Notes under the pieces: model-generated
What the model saw: the letters and a program-made list of their open reading frames with translations, nothing else
Told to the model about the DNA's origin: nothing
The model's database searches: none
Shown: positions 36,301 to 49,275 of the stretch, in pieces
How the letters are laid out: every line of letters begins with the position of its first letter
How positions within the stretch are numbered: position 1 is the stretch's first letter
Assembly: GCF_004027225.2 (NCBI RefSeq)
Contig: NC_044278.2
Span: 9,424,001 to 9,488,000 of the forward strand
Direction of reading: 5' to 3'
DNA: 64,000 bases
Source of the DNA: Strigops habroptila
Taxonomy: Eukaryota > Chordata > Aves > Psittaciformes > Psittacidae
Position numbers and translations under genes: made by a program

Positions 36301-39300
36301 AGGGAAGAATGTAAAACCCAAGATAAGCAAAGAGGGACCTTTTCCAGTGTCACCAGGGATCTCTTAAATAAGAGTCCCAGAAATCCTAACATTTCAAGTT
36401 TGACTCCTTCCATGTGATTTCCTTTCAAAAGTCTTTTTGTAACTCCCTGGCTATTCTCACACTGCTTCACTGGTTATGTCTACACACTTTGGGAAATGTA
36501 GTGCATTCCCCTCACCATGCTCCATGCATATCCATCACCAGCCTGTAATTCATCTGATCATTCTATAAGGATGTTCCAACCTTGGGCCACCTGCAATTCC
36601 CAGAGACCCTTGTGGTGTGTGGCACCCTGTGGACCAAACAGAGGTCTTATCTGCCCAACACTGTCCATGTGGTATCTCTGTGATGGTACATCTGAATCAT
36701 AGTGGCAGCGTCAGCCTGGAAATAGTGTGTCTCCCATTGCCCACACCGAATGCAGATGCTGTTTAGGTGTGTGCTGATGACACGAGGTAAGTTTGATTTT
36801 AAGTGTATATCCAGATTTGCACTTGAAATTCAGTAGATGTACCCACAATGTGTGGCCTGATTCAAGGGCTTGTACACTTCTCAGTGGTGTAGGCAGAATC
36901 TAATTGTCTCTTCTCATAAGTTCCTGGATTCCCATCACAACCTTAATGTATCTCAGTTTCTAAGGGTCCAGTCCTTTGCAGAAGTTATCATTTTAATGCT
37001 GCGTATGATCGTGAACTCTAGGTATGCCTGTGACAGACCACATACTTCATTTTCGCTATACAACCAGGGCTTGTCTTCGTGGCTTTTCCTCTTCATGTTG
37101 TCATAAAGAGTCTATAGATGTGGATCTGTTCTTCATTGTTTGCTGGCTTGAGAGTCAAGGCCAGCAGAACTCTCTACTTCACTAGTCTCACAGGTGACAA
37201 AAAGGGGTCAATCTAACTTTATCTTAGCCTCGCAGGGCTTTGGCCTTCTTGACATATTTTTCTACAGTGCTGAATAAGATTTGCAATAACCTCTTCATTC
37301 TTACAACGTGGTGAGGATGTTCTGGCATTCCACCATGATCCTATATGCTAAACTGAGCAATTGCATGTCTTGTTTCCTGAAGTTTTCAAACTGAAAGTTT
37401 GAAATACTGCTTGAAAAGGCTGTTTCTGGGTGCTATTAGGACCTGAGGGCATCAATTAACTTTAATTGCCCTGCCCAGCCTTTATTAGGCCTTTATTAAA
37501 TGCACCAGCACATCCTCTGCCTAAGGACTCAGGTGCCTAGATGTAGCTTGAGTTGTGTCCTAGGTGTACCTCTGCCTCATCCTGGCTAGTTATCAAGGCT
37601 GGATGCCAGACCTATGTTGTAAGTAGCTTTGTTCCAAGTCCTGACTCTGACCTCATCTCCTACTGCTTCTGATCAGACTCCCTGATCTGACATATCACTT
37701 CACCTTGTCTGGGACTGTCGCCACCTTGCCTTGCTCAGGTACTGTGAGGCTGTGATGGTGAAGGTGCTGCCCTGCCTGTGTTGAGGTCACCCTCAGCTCC
37801 CTGCTGCCTTCCCTCGCAGAGTAGTCCTTATAATGCTGCTCCTGGACAGGCATCATGTTCGTGCTGTCAACTGTGTCCTGTCTGGTCAAATCCAGAGCAA
37901 TAAAAAGCAGTCTGTTTTCTGGTTGTTGTCAGGAAAAATGGCCCAATGTTGCTGTGGTAGATCCAGAGAGACAAGGAAGCCACTGTACCTCTAACCTTCA
38001 GGGAGATGTTGGCACCCAGAGAAACTTGCTTTAATCACTGCCGCACATCAATACTGAAATTCTTCCCACTGCTACAGTTTTTCTCCTGACTTTTCTGAGG
38101 CATAGTTGTGGCTTCCTTTGAATCCTTCCTGAGAGTAGGATGTGTTAAACTATTTCAAGCACATAATAGGTTGCTGTTTCTTGTACAGGATAATGCATTT
38201 CTACTATGAATTGCACTTGCCCTGCACTGGCCAATGCATATCATTGTCACACGGATGTATTTCTCCCAGCTCATTTTCCTGCTTATCATTTCGGTTAGTA
38301 TTACATGGCAGCTGGGTCTGCAGTCCAGCAGAAATCAAACTGATCATTGATCTTAGAGCAGATTTACTACAATGGTAGATGAATGACAGTCTTCAGAGAT
38401 GTGCGTTGCATGCCTGAATCTCGCTGGCTCTGTTATCACACTGTAGAAATGCTCCTTGCTGGCAGTCTGTGTCATGTGCCTTACCATCCATTACACGGCT
38501 GGGCTTTCCTTCTGCAGAAGATACCCCACTGGGAGGTGAAATGGTGCTGTTCCTCCAACACCTTCCACACTGCTCATGACCTGTATGTTATCCTCCTTGT
38601 CTCTTGAATTGTTTCTGTGGCGAGTGCACTGGATTATGATTTATGAGTAGGCTTTCCTGCTTCATGTAAACTGTTTACTCTGGCAAATACTGCTGTAGTT
38701 GTTTTGGTGCTGGTTTTGGTTGGGTTCAGCAGCCCCTGCTACTCTTTCCTGAAACCTGGGTCTCTGTCTCTGGGCAAACTGGAGTCCTCTCAGTTCAGAG
38801 ATGGGATAACTTGCAGGGATCTTTAGTGAGTTTCAATGCCAGTTTTGTTGTTGTTGTTGCTTTAAGTATATTTCTTCTTTTGTGTATGTTTCTTCTGCAC
38901 TATATGTTTGTATAAGCATCAATATATCACAATTCCCTGAAAGCAGTTCCCTGAACTCTGATTTCCCTGGGGTCACCGTACTCACCAAATACATTGCAGA
39001 CTTCCCTATATCATGCAGGTGCTGAGGGTTTACCCACAACAGTGTAGCTCACTCACTACTTAACCTTTTCCTCCAGTGAGAATGTGAAAGGAGTAGCTTT
39101 AAATTTTCTGTCCATGCGCCCCTTGACCAACAGTGTTAACAGCAAAGCAAGAATACTGACTTGCAGGCTTGGGCAGATCATTTTGAGGCTGGAATAGATT
39201 ATCCCTGTGCCATTTCTGCAAGTTTCTTTCTTTCCATGTAGTCTCATTCTTGCTGTGGATCTTGAAGTACTGGAGGCAGTCACCCTCTTCCATATCGCTA

Positions 39301-42300
39301 CACACTCAGTGGGTAAGGACCAGAAATGGTTCCATCTATAAAACAGAAGTCTCCTTAGGGATGAAGATGTCTTCTTATAATGCTATGGCAGCCAGCATTA
39401 AAATACATACGTATACTCTGACATACCACTTCCCCCGGTATTTCCTTCCCACTTTGACACAGACTGCTGCATCAGAAAAGATGCCTTTTGTTGGATCAAC
39501 ATTGCAAATGATGCCCAAGGAACTGTGAGCCCTGAGCCCCAAACAATAGATGGGTAGGTTTCAAAGGCTGGATTCTCCACTTTGTTTAGTAGTTACTTTG
39601 TTAGGGCCAAGCAGATACATGTGCAAATCCATCCTTCTGGGAGCAATGTTTTGATCTGATATCTAAACTATCCATTGGTGAAAGGAGTCAAGAGCCCAGG
39701 TCTAATAATGAATTATTGTTACTCATTTCTTCCTTGCTCCCCGGGTCCTCTCTGAGCTGAATCGATGGCTTTGGTGTATTACTTGACAGACAGAAATAAG
39801 ATGTTGATAGCTTCTTGAAGACATCCTAGGCTACTGAAATCTTCAACCTCTGCCCCTCAAAGACAACCCCTGAGGGTGAATGCTGCAGCACATCTTTGTA
39901 ACAGGATCTGAAGATGAACTTGCTTATTTACAGGTCATAGAAATGTGCCCTGAAACCTACTGATTCCTGACTTTTATCTGACCATAAATGCTGCCCCTCT
40001 TGCCCAGGCCTGGGCAGCAGCTTGTGAGAAGCAGCACGACTGACTTTCCCTGCTTACCCATCTGACACGGTGCACTTGCACGAACGGCACCAATGAAAGC
40101 TTACAGGGCATTCTCTGCATGTGGCACCTCTTCTAAACCAGAAAGAAATGTCTGTCATGGCTGGTGTGACTCCAGAGTATTAATTCAGACTCAGAGAGTG
40201 CTACCTCTGTCCTGCTTTGACAAACAACATTACTGGGTGTATGATCCAAAGAGCTAGCTGTGTCTCACATACAGGTCAGCGCCTTTGTTAGGCATTCAAC
40301 ACACTTCTTCCAACCGCCTGGCAAAAGGAATGTGTTTGGAGGTGTAAATGATTTTGACAATTCAAGTGTTGTGTGTTAATACACTGATCAAAATGCTGAG
40401 AATTTTCAGGTCAAGGCGCATCTGTTCATCTCAGCAATCCTGTTAAGAGGTAAGCCCTTATAGCTTGGGAGACACTGAGGAAACGCAGCAGGATTTCTCT
40501 GTTGGGCAGGATTCTTTTCCAATATTATCCAGTGCTGGATCTTCACCGCAGAAAGATTCCTGTCAGGGTGTTAAGCACTAAACGCTGAAAGAGTTAGAGA
40601 CCTCAGCAGATCAGTGTTAAAACAAAGGGGACCTGAACGGACAGAAGTGCCTCCGCACTGTTTCTCAGCATCAGCACTGATGAATGGCCAAAGCCAACAA
40701 CCATTCATCAACACAACTAAATGAATGCAAGGAGTTTAGACAACACTAAAGAAGGAGCGGAGTGCCTACTCTTGCTCCTGTGAGGTTTGGGCCAGTTCCC
40801 TGCCTGTATTACTGATTCAATAGACAAATCTGGGCACTTTTGAGGCCGATGGGCGGTTTCCTGTTGTCTGCCAGGAGCTTGGCTTTAAACTGTCATTGCC
40901 TCTTCTTCCCTACTTAGGAAATAAGGATAGTTCTGCTCACCAGGGAAGCTCTCTTTGGGCTTGCACTGCCTAGGATGTAACAAAAAGCTAGATCTCCCTG
41001 CCTGGGTGCAATGCATCTTGCCTATCAAGAAATGTTCCCGAGAATAAACACTTCTGGTGAGTTGCTACACTTCATTCCTAACAAAGCAGAACAATTTGCA
41101 TTACAAGTCAGTTGTTTTAGAAGACAATGGGTGAAATCTGGAGCTTGACACTTGGCTTTCACTCAGTCTGTCTTCCATGGGAATATTGCCAGCCAAAGAA
41201 CTGACTGAAGACAGTGTAACATGCACTGGTACTAACAGTGCATTTCTACAGTGTTATTTGTCCAAAGACTTCAGAGTATATTTATTAACCAAGGTAAAGC
41301 CCAGGGAAATCAGTTGAAATCTTTGCATTGACCTTAAGTAGCTTTTGAATCAGTGCCAAAATCAGGAAATACGCAGGTTCTGGCAAATACTGGCATGTAG
41401 GCAAGAAGAATAATCTATTTCCTTTGGGAGGGGATGGGAGGGAATGGAGGCACAGAGGTGAAACGGCTCATCTGGTGCTTGAATAATCTGAGATTGACAC
41501 TAGATAAATGCACATGTTTTAGGAAGTACTGACCACGGGGTGAGGACGTTCAGTTGATGTGAAGTGGGTGAAACTTCAAAGTGCAAATTCAAATTGCTTC
41601 AAGAAATCTTTCAATCTAAAAAATATCCCAGAGCCTCATATGCATTTGGTATAGCATGAATTAAGGACAAACGTCTTTGAATTGAATCCAAAAAGCTCTC
41701 TTGGCTATTCTCTCTTCCATTTCTGCCTTCTCTCTCCTTTGGTGTCTGTGTAGCTGTTACGTTTTATTTACAGATAATTGGAAATGGAATATAAACTCAT
41801 TTAATGGGCCCAAGTGGAATGCCAAAGAGATCAGCAATTAATGAGTGTATACTTAAAACCAGTCTCTCTCAGAGGCAGTAAGAATGGATGGATGGGGTGG
41901 CAGCAGGTACATTCCAGCACGTGGGGTACCTTTGAAAGTACCTTAGATTATCCAAATCTGGACCCAGACTTTTCCTGGATTAGGGAAAAGCTTGATCCCA
42001 CAACCTAAAACATAGAAACTGACTTCCTCAGGTGCTATGGTTTCTGAATAGGACTGACCTGGCTCTGATCACAGCTCTTATTTGACTTAATTGACATGTT
42101 TCCATTGACTTTCAAATAGCTGAAAAACTAGATCCCCGTCTGAATTATGGAATGTGGTTCCTCTTTTTTGTACTAGGAATGTACCTCCGCTAGTGGTCAA
42201 AATGGGCCAGAACATACCAGTGGGGACCACAGGACTCTGTTCAGACTACTAAAATGACAGCAGGTTTTGAAGAAGGCGCTGTTCAGTTCTACCTCAAGTG

Positions 42301-45300
42301 TTGCATTCTCTTTCACAGGAGCTGTATCATCCATGCTGGCTGCTCTAGTTCTTCTCTGCTCCCTATGGTCAAATCTGCGGCTCCCACCTCTTGATTGTTT
42401 GCTTGTAAGTCTTGCACCCCTGACAAAAAAAGACTCTCCATTTCCATTTTTACTTCTTTCCTTTCAATCTGCATAGACATACATGCATTTTGTCACTTCA
42501 CTTATTCCTGCTTCTTTCTTTATTAGTAAATATTAAACTATAGAGAAGTTTGTGTTGGGGTCCATATGGCACATATGATAAAGCTGTTCTAAGTGGCACT
42601 CTGAACTAATCCCTTCCCAACTATTCTCCACTCACAATAAGAAAAGGCAGCTCTGCCTGTATTCATAGCAAATCTTTTCTTGCTTTTGTTGGCAATGCTT
42701 CTGTTTTGGCAGAAACCTGACAAGCTTAGAACTGGCAACCATAGGTTTTTTTCGCGTTCTCAGATGAACCGTAGGCAACATGTTTTCTATGCAAACATCC
42801 TTCCTACTCTTCATTAGTGCTTCCAACATCATTGTTGCTGCTACAGAAGGCAAATATTGGTAGCTCTCCCTCTCCCACCACTGTAACTTGTACTGAACAG
42901 GGCTGAACTGATACAGAGTTTTTGACTAGGAAAAAATACCCAATGAAGAAATAACAAGCAAAGTCCCTCAAAGCAAGCCCAGAATGGCTGAGTCTGTTAT
43001 ACAAGTGGATGTCAAGGTTAAGAGTTGTAAGTCAGTTTTGAATGAACTCGTAAGTCCACACTGTATCATGCAGAAATACTTGTTTCAGGGTACTGGAAAT
43101 GCTATGGTGTGTTAGCATCACTGCACCAGACTCCGTTCACGTCCCATGCATCTCTTTCAGCTCCACAAACTGATCCTTAGAAACACATTACACAGGAAGC
43201 AAAGCAAGTCAAGTCTAAGAAGTCAGGTTTTATCTCCACTCAGTATAACTAGCATGGCATGCATCTGAGACATGGATCGGGGTTCTCTTTGCTTTGAGCC
43301 ACAAGCTTGTCCCTACAACCCCTGTTTAAAATCCTTCTGGCTTCTTGTGCATCTCACAAATTATTTAAAATCCAAATCCTTGTAGAGACCTTATTTCATG
43401 CTCCTAGATGTCTCTTGTCCTGCTGCATCTACTCTTATTGAAAGCTATTTATCTTTGTCCCCCTCCCTGCAGGAAAGTTGCCAGCCCAGGCCATGCTATG
43501 CTGTGGTCCTTCCTCATCAAATATCCAAACTGTTTCTCTGTTCACTCTCTCACCCTGCAACAAGGCTGGGGATAGTGGCAGTCCTTCACAGCTGCATGTG
43601 GGAAAAGATCTCTTAACATCTTCCAGCACTGTTGTTGATTCCCTGTGCACCTCATAAAGCTTATGAAATCAGTTTAGCTCATAGCCTCCATTGCCCTAAG
43701 CCTACTATTCTGATTTCTGAATTCTTGCTCCACTTAACCCCTTGCGAGATCTGGTAATAAAGGGTGGGATTCAGTTCCCAATACGCACACACAAGGACAT
43801 TAAACTATGATGCAGTGAGGAAGTTAATCACTGTTGAGAAGCTTGGAGCCCTTTCTCTTGCCCAGCCTGGGGTTAGGATGGATATCTCAGCCCCAGTGAA
43901 GAGTAACGCAGCTGTTCACACTTGTGCTTCCTTTATCCCTCCTAATGAAGCCTCTGCCCCCTCGACACAACTCACTTCAGTGGCTGCAATCATTAAAGGC
44001 GTTGGAAATAGAGTCTGAGACTTATGCAAACTCCTGCCTCAGGTGTCATGACCAATGAACCGATCAAAAATGCCAGCTCTTCTTAGGATGCCATCCCTGA
44101 ATTCATACCCGATGGCAGATCTGTCACGCAGTAGCCAAACATGTTAATACAGCTGGAGCCTTTAGGTGCACTCGTACCCTCAAAACTCAGTGGAGTTGCT
44201 GTCATCCTCCAACTGTTCAGTGGCCTAGATGAAATTAGTTAGAAGTCTAAATGCAGCTGCTAATAAAGATACTGTCTTTCCCCCTCAGAAGAGGCACCAG
44301 CTCCCTTTGCTACCAGATGTCCTCTTTGGCAGTTCATGTCAATGAGGAGCTAAGAGATGAAGAATGATCCTGGTTTCCAAGAGGAGGCCTCCAGCCCCAT
44401 GTGGCAATAGTGGAAACAGCAGAAGGAAAGTTCTTTATTGCTGCTGCTTACTGGGGCTTGGAGTTGATGTCAGTTCCTACTAATGTTGCTTGTCACCAGA
44501 ATCTAATAGAACTGCTTGCGTGAACTGTCTCCTGCTCAGGAAACTTCTTCCCTTGGCTCCACACAGCTCTCCTGGAGACAGGTCTGGGGCTGGATGGGCA
44601 GAACTTCCAAAGTGGATTGGACAATGTAAGAAAACCCATTCAGACCTACTAAGCACCAGCCACACATTGCAAGAAGATTGGGAAAGGGAGCAGGGAAGCT
44701 TTGGGGTATGCTTTCCCTTTTCCCTATACTCTTCCTTTGATATCTACAGCTGGTCAGTGGTGGACAGTACTGATCTTTGGTCAGACCCAATACAGCTACT
44801 TTTATATGAAGTGTATACTAACGGTACTGGTAAAGGTTAATGGGATTAGGTAGGTCCTAGAATGAACTCATTTCAAAGTCAGTATGCCTTCCCCGCAGCC
44901 ATATAGCATTTGTGGGAACAGAAGTGCAGGCATTCATGGCTTTGACTCTGGAAGGAGAGGGATGTCCAAACCCACTCCCATAGAGGTGTTTAAGAACTTT
45001 CACTGAAATCCACCCAGAACAACAACACTTAGTCCACATTTTCAACAGCCCTATACAGAACAGAATCTGGCCTGCAACATGTGCACCAGAGTTGTCAAGC
45101 TTGTTCAGGGAATCACCCACAATTTTCCAGGATTAAAATATTAGTGGAATTAAGATCTCTCATTCTTTTATCATACAAACCCAGAGAGACTGGAAATTCA
45201 TTTTCCTCTTGCTGAATGCATTTTAAACTCCTGTAGAATGCATTGTATCAGAACAACATGTATTTTTAATGCAGAGACATCTTTCTCCTTTTGGAGGACA

Positions 45301-45941
45301 AGGATGACTCTCAGATTTTAGCATGGTCCAGATTCTCTAAAAAGTCTTTGAATTTGCTGCTCAAGACTTGCATTCTCCCATTGCAGTTTTCTGGAGGAAT
45401 TTCTCCCATTCAGCCTAAGCTAATTCAAGACAAATTTGCTTCTATGCTCTAGTCCAGAGGCTTAAATAGATATAAAACCACCACCTGCTTTTACCTCCAG
45501 GAATTCAACTGCATGCTTTAGACTTGGAGTGGCCACATGCGCTCTCTGCCTCTTTTCCAGGTTTTGCCATCCTAAACATATTCTGTACCTGTTATGGCAA
45601 TTTAATAGCCCTCAGTAGTCTGGAAAATGTGACCATCATGGCCAAGCGACCAATATGCTGGTAAGCATTGCCATATTGAGCAAGTCAGTCCTCTATAGAG
45701 CAGCTGCTTTTCTCACCACTGGTAGAAAGATCTTTCTTTGTATATTATAGCTGTATAGAGTGGAAGAGTTATGGGCACAGTGACTGATCATAATAGCAAT
45801 TAAGAACTAGATCTTTACAAATCTGAATGGCAAATTCGCGTATCTTTTGCCAGCAACATCTGATGAGGCTGCCTTCACATTCTGACAAAGCTTAATCCAG
45901 GCTACACCATTCAAACCCAGATTTCAGACATGCCAGCGTGA

Positions 45942-46023
45942 TGTCCTTGCCCGTAGCAGGGTGGTTGGAACTAGATGATCTTTAAGGTTCCTTCCAACCC
46001 AAACCGTTCTGTGATTCTATGAT
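45942..46023 (+). mobile_element. CR1 LINE 3'-end relic
   Basis: GATGTCCTTGCCC, then GGTTGGAACTAGATGATC, then CCTTCCAACCC and GTGATTCTATGAT form a CR1 3' terminus in plus orientation, about 80 bp long. Confidence 0.9.
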
Positions 46024-46069
46024 ATTTAAACAGCACATTTAAGCAGGAAGATGTGCCATTTGTTGTAAT

Positions 46070-46365
46070 GCCCTACGCGACTCACGCTTCAGGAGACATG
46101 CCAAGAGGGATGGTGCCTGAAAGCCGGCCCCGCGGCAGCGCTTGGCCGCTCCCTGCCGGCCCCGGCCGGCGGCGCAGGCACCCTTTGTTCCCGGTGGGGA
46201 GCCAACAATGTACGGCACGGCTGGTTATTTATCTATCTGTTTAGTTAGTTGCTTATTTATCTACGTTCCCCTGCGCTGGGGCTCGGAGGAGCATCACCTC
46301 GCTTCAGCCGGCCATTCTTGGCTTTCTTCCCACCCCGAATTGCTGAGGATGCTGAGTAGGAACGT
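46070..46365. promoter_or_regulatory. Isolated CpG-rich islet
   Basis: About 23 CpG dinucleotides by eye in under 300 bp, including CCGGCCCCGGCCGGCGGCGC near 46158, in otherwise AT-rich intergenic DNA. A SOX-like CCTTTGTTCC lies at its centre. There is no recognised ORF. It could be an orphan promoter (lncRNA) or a CpG-rich enhancer. It begins about 50 bp after the CR1 relic but is not CR1 sequence. Confidence 0.45.
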
Positions 46366-49000
46366 GAGAAACTGGGCCCTCTACAAAAAGAAAACAACAC
46401 TAAGGCTGCTCAGCTAAGTTGCAAAGTGCTGTTCTTGGGTCTATCTACTCCAGCAGTTATGCTCAGCTTTGGTGTCTGGGTGATTTAAGCTTGTGTTAAA
46501 GCTGGTTGTAACAGCACAGTAAAAAAGGTGAGACTGAAGTGTTTTGGGTTGCAGATGTTCCTTCCCAGACTCACCAAACAGCCACTAATGTTCAGACGAT
46601 GAGCAGTGGGACAGTCATCCTTTGTACTGATCTGTCCTTCTCTAAAATTCACATGTAGCTATGCTGTTTCTTTGTACATACAACTGACTGTTTTCACCCC
46701 AGCTCCATCCTTGTGCAGTGGTTTGTCTGGAAGTTATCCTGAACCAAATGTACGGGAGGGTCCCAGCTGAGACCTTCAGGCTTCTTGACCTCCTTAGTAT
46801 ATACACAGTCAAGCCTCTTTCCTGGTGTCAGGGTACTGTGATATCAGTTGTCACACTGTCCACACGTTCACATCCAGGATGTATAATATCCTTTGCCATC
46901 GCCTCTGCTGGAGAAACCCCATACAGTCCAAATCCACTCCATTTGAAAGCCTTCCTCAGGACCTTTTTCTACCTGAGTGCCTGTGGAAATCTGCCAGCAC
47001 ATATTAGATGTAATGGGCAGTTCAGAGCCAGTGTATGTATTTCATTTGTACCACTGACCTCAGGGGCAAACCCCGTTGTCTCTGTGTTTTCTGCATCCAG
47101 GTCACTTATGCGTTCATTTGGATTCACACCTGCCTCCCTGTTTCACTGTCCCTCATTGCTCTCATCAACTTGTGTCTTCCACCAGACTGTAAATTTCTGA
47201 GGCAACAATCCTCTTGGGAGAATAAAAACTAGTATGGTGGCTGGCTGAGAGATCCTGCTGACTGCAGGTATCCAGGAGCTGCAGGGCAAAGCCAGCTTTT
47301 TCTCTCGGATGCTGTGCTGGGTGAGGAGTTTGGTGTTTTTCTTTTCCCAACATATCAACTAGAACGCCTGAACACAAGGATGACTTGAAACCTCCTGTTT
47401 CCTTGTGTAACAGGAAGCATTTGAAATTCTCCTTTCCCACTGCCTAGCTGCACTAGGCTTCAAAAGCGTTCTTTGCTGTGAAACCCTGATTGCGTTCACT
47501 GTCCCTGGTGTTATGAGTGAGGGTCTTTCTTTTGTACATGCTCCTTCAGGATCCCAAGATCACTTTCAGAACTATAGCTCTTTGGAGAAACAAAGTCCAC
47601 AAGACCCTTTGTGTCTTGGGAACTCCCCCAAGGTGCAAACCTGGTTGCTGGAGAAAAGGCCTACTGTTACCTATAGAAAACCTCTCTGTGTCATCCTGAT
47701 TTATTGACGAATGAGTACCTCCTACTTCCCATGTCTAGAGCTAAAAACGCAGAATCCCATCACCCATGGATGCTTTCTCTTTGTGCTGAAGCCTAAGGTA
47801 TGTCTACACAGTTCAGTAGAACATACTTCGGATAGGCCTGAGAAACTGCCAGCCAGTGCCTTGGCAGTCATATAGCACAGCCCGTGCCAACCCACTAGGT
47901 CAGACAAGTAGGTCCTCATGAGACTTTCCATGTTGCTGCCACAGTGCTCTTAGTTCTCCAAACTTCTGCTAATTTTGACTGTGAGCTTCTACCTGATGCT
48001 CAGCAGTACCTGTCTGATGTCTGGCTGTCTTTACACCTTAATTTCTGAGGGTTTTCCTAAGTTATCACTTCTTTTGTAAGGGCAGGACAGGACCAAAAGC
48101 CTTATTTTGCAGTGTGGAGTTGCTGTTGAAGGACAAGTTGCTCCTGTGATAAGCTGCAGCTGCAGAGATTAAGACATTTAATGGGTGCCAAACATACTGA
48201 GCAGAGTACCAGTACTGCACTGAATGGCACACCCGGGGTAGGAATAGCTGCCAAAATCCACAAGGTTATCCTTGTTAGGGGCATTTTGAGGGCATTGTGA
48301 GGAAGCTGCCATCTGCCAAGTGCCCTCTCTGCCTCCAAACCCAGAATGCTGTTGCTTCTGCCAGACAAACCACCTGTAAGGGCTTCTGTGTACTTCTGTG
48401 GGATCTTCAGCAGTCTCCAGAGCAAAAGACATGGTGCAAACAAGTCTTCTGTAAGCTGGTGATAAGGGAGAGAATGAAGGGTATAAATGTCAAGATTATG
48501 AGCACTACTCCAGCCAAATGATGACTGCTTGGAAAGGAAAGTGCCTGTGAAGAACACATGGGTTTGCTAAAGGGTAGTGTGGCACAACTGTTCCAAGAGG
48601 GACATTCTGAGATACAAAAATGTATTCCTTTATGTTCAGCATTGTTATCTCTGTCTCAGTGACTGCTAGGAGACCACAGTGGCCACTCCTGCCTCTTAGG
48701 ACTACATTGATTTTCTTTTCTCTTTCTTTTTGCCTAAGTTTTTAGTATGTTTAACCACAGAAGTGTGGTTAATAAATCCCTTTGCTCAGCCTGAAACCCT
48801 TGAAAGTGTTTGCGGTGAAACCAGAGCTCCCACCCCAGGGCAGACACTGCAGGTAATGTCTAATTGATGGGAAAGTGAGCAGGATCAGGACAGTAGCTAC
48901 AGACACTGTTGGCCAAGAAAGGTGTTGGATGCAGATGTGTATCTTGGGACATGACCAGGGGCGACATATTGAGAGCAACTATCCATCCACTGTCAGAGAT
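46366..49000. other. Intergenic DNA, no gene recognised
   Basis: Only short frames are present. An inverted repeat containing RUNX-like sites occurs at 48751-48772. Confidence 0.55.
48751..48772. repeat. Perfect 9-bp inverted repeat with RUNX-like arms
   Basis: TTAACCACA and its exact complement TGTGGTTAA are separated by GAAG. Both arms contain the RUNX core (TGTGGT/ACCACA), and an AATAAA follows at 48771-48776. Confidence 0.7.
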
Positions 49001-49275
49001 CATAGAATCATAGAGTAGTTAGGGTTGGAAGGGACCTTAAGATCATCTAGTTCCAACCCCCCTGCCATGGGCAGGGGCACTTCGCACTAAACCATGTCAC
49101 CCAAGACTCCATCCAACCTGGCCTTGAACACTGCCAGGGATGGAGCATTCACAACTCCCACATCTTCCCAAGAGGAATGTGTGCCCATTACCCCTCATGT
49201 TTTCCTTGTGACTCCTTGTAGAAAGGAAGTTTCCTTCTTCTTCGTAGCCACCCTTTAAATACTGGAACAAATACC
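49001..49275 (-). mobile_element. CR1 LINE 3' fragment, diverged
   Basis: The plus strand shows CATAGAATCATAGAG, then GTTGGAAGGGACCTTAAGAT, the CCATGGGCAGG block and the complement of the end of CR1 ORF2 (CCTTGAACACTGCCAGGGAT). Homology continues with deletions to about ACTGGAACAA. The partial ORF2 is broken. Confidence 0.9.

Larger units (their letters stand above)
27155..45941. other. Intergenic DNA, no gene recognised
   Basis: About 19 kb with no recognisable coding sequence, CR1 element or RNA gene. Short simple repeats occur at 27571-27580 (poly-G) and 38846-38860 (GTT units). Three AT-rich, motif-dense blocks (28960-29580, 31030-31170, 33210-33370) are listed separately. The remaining open frames are short, and many start at non-ATG codons. 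Confidence 0.6.
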
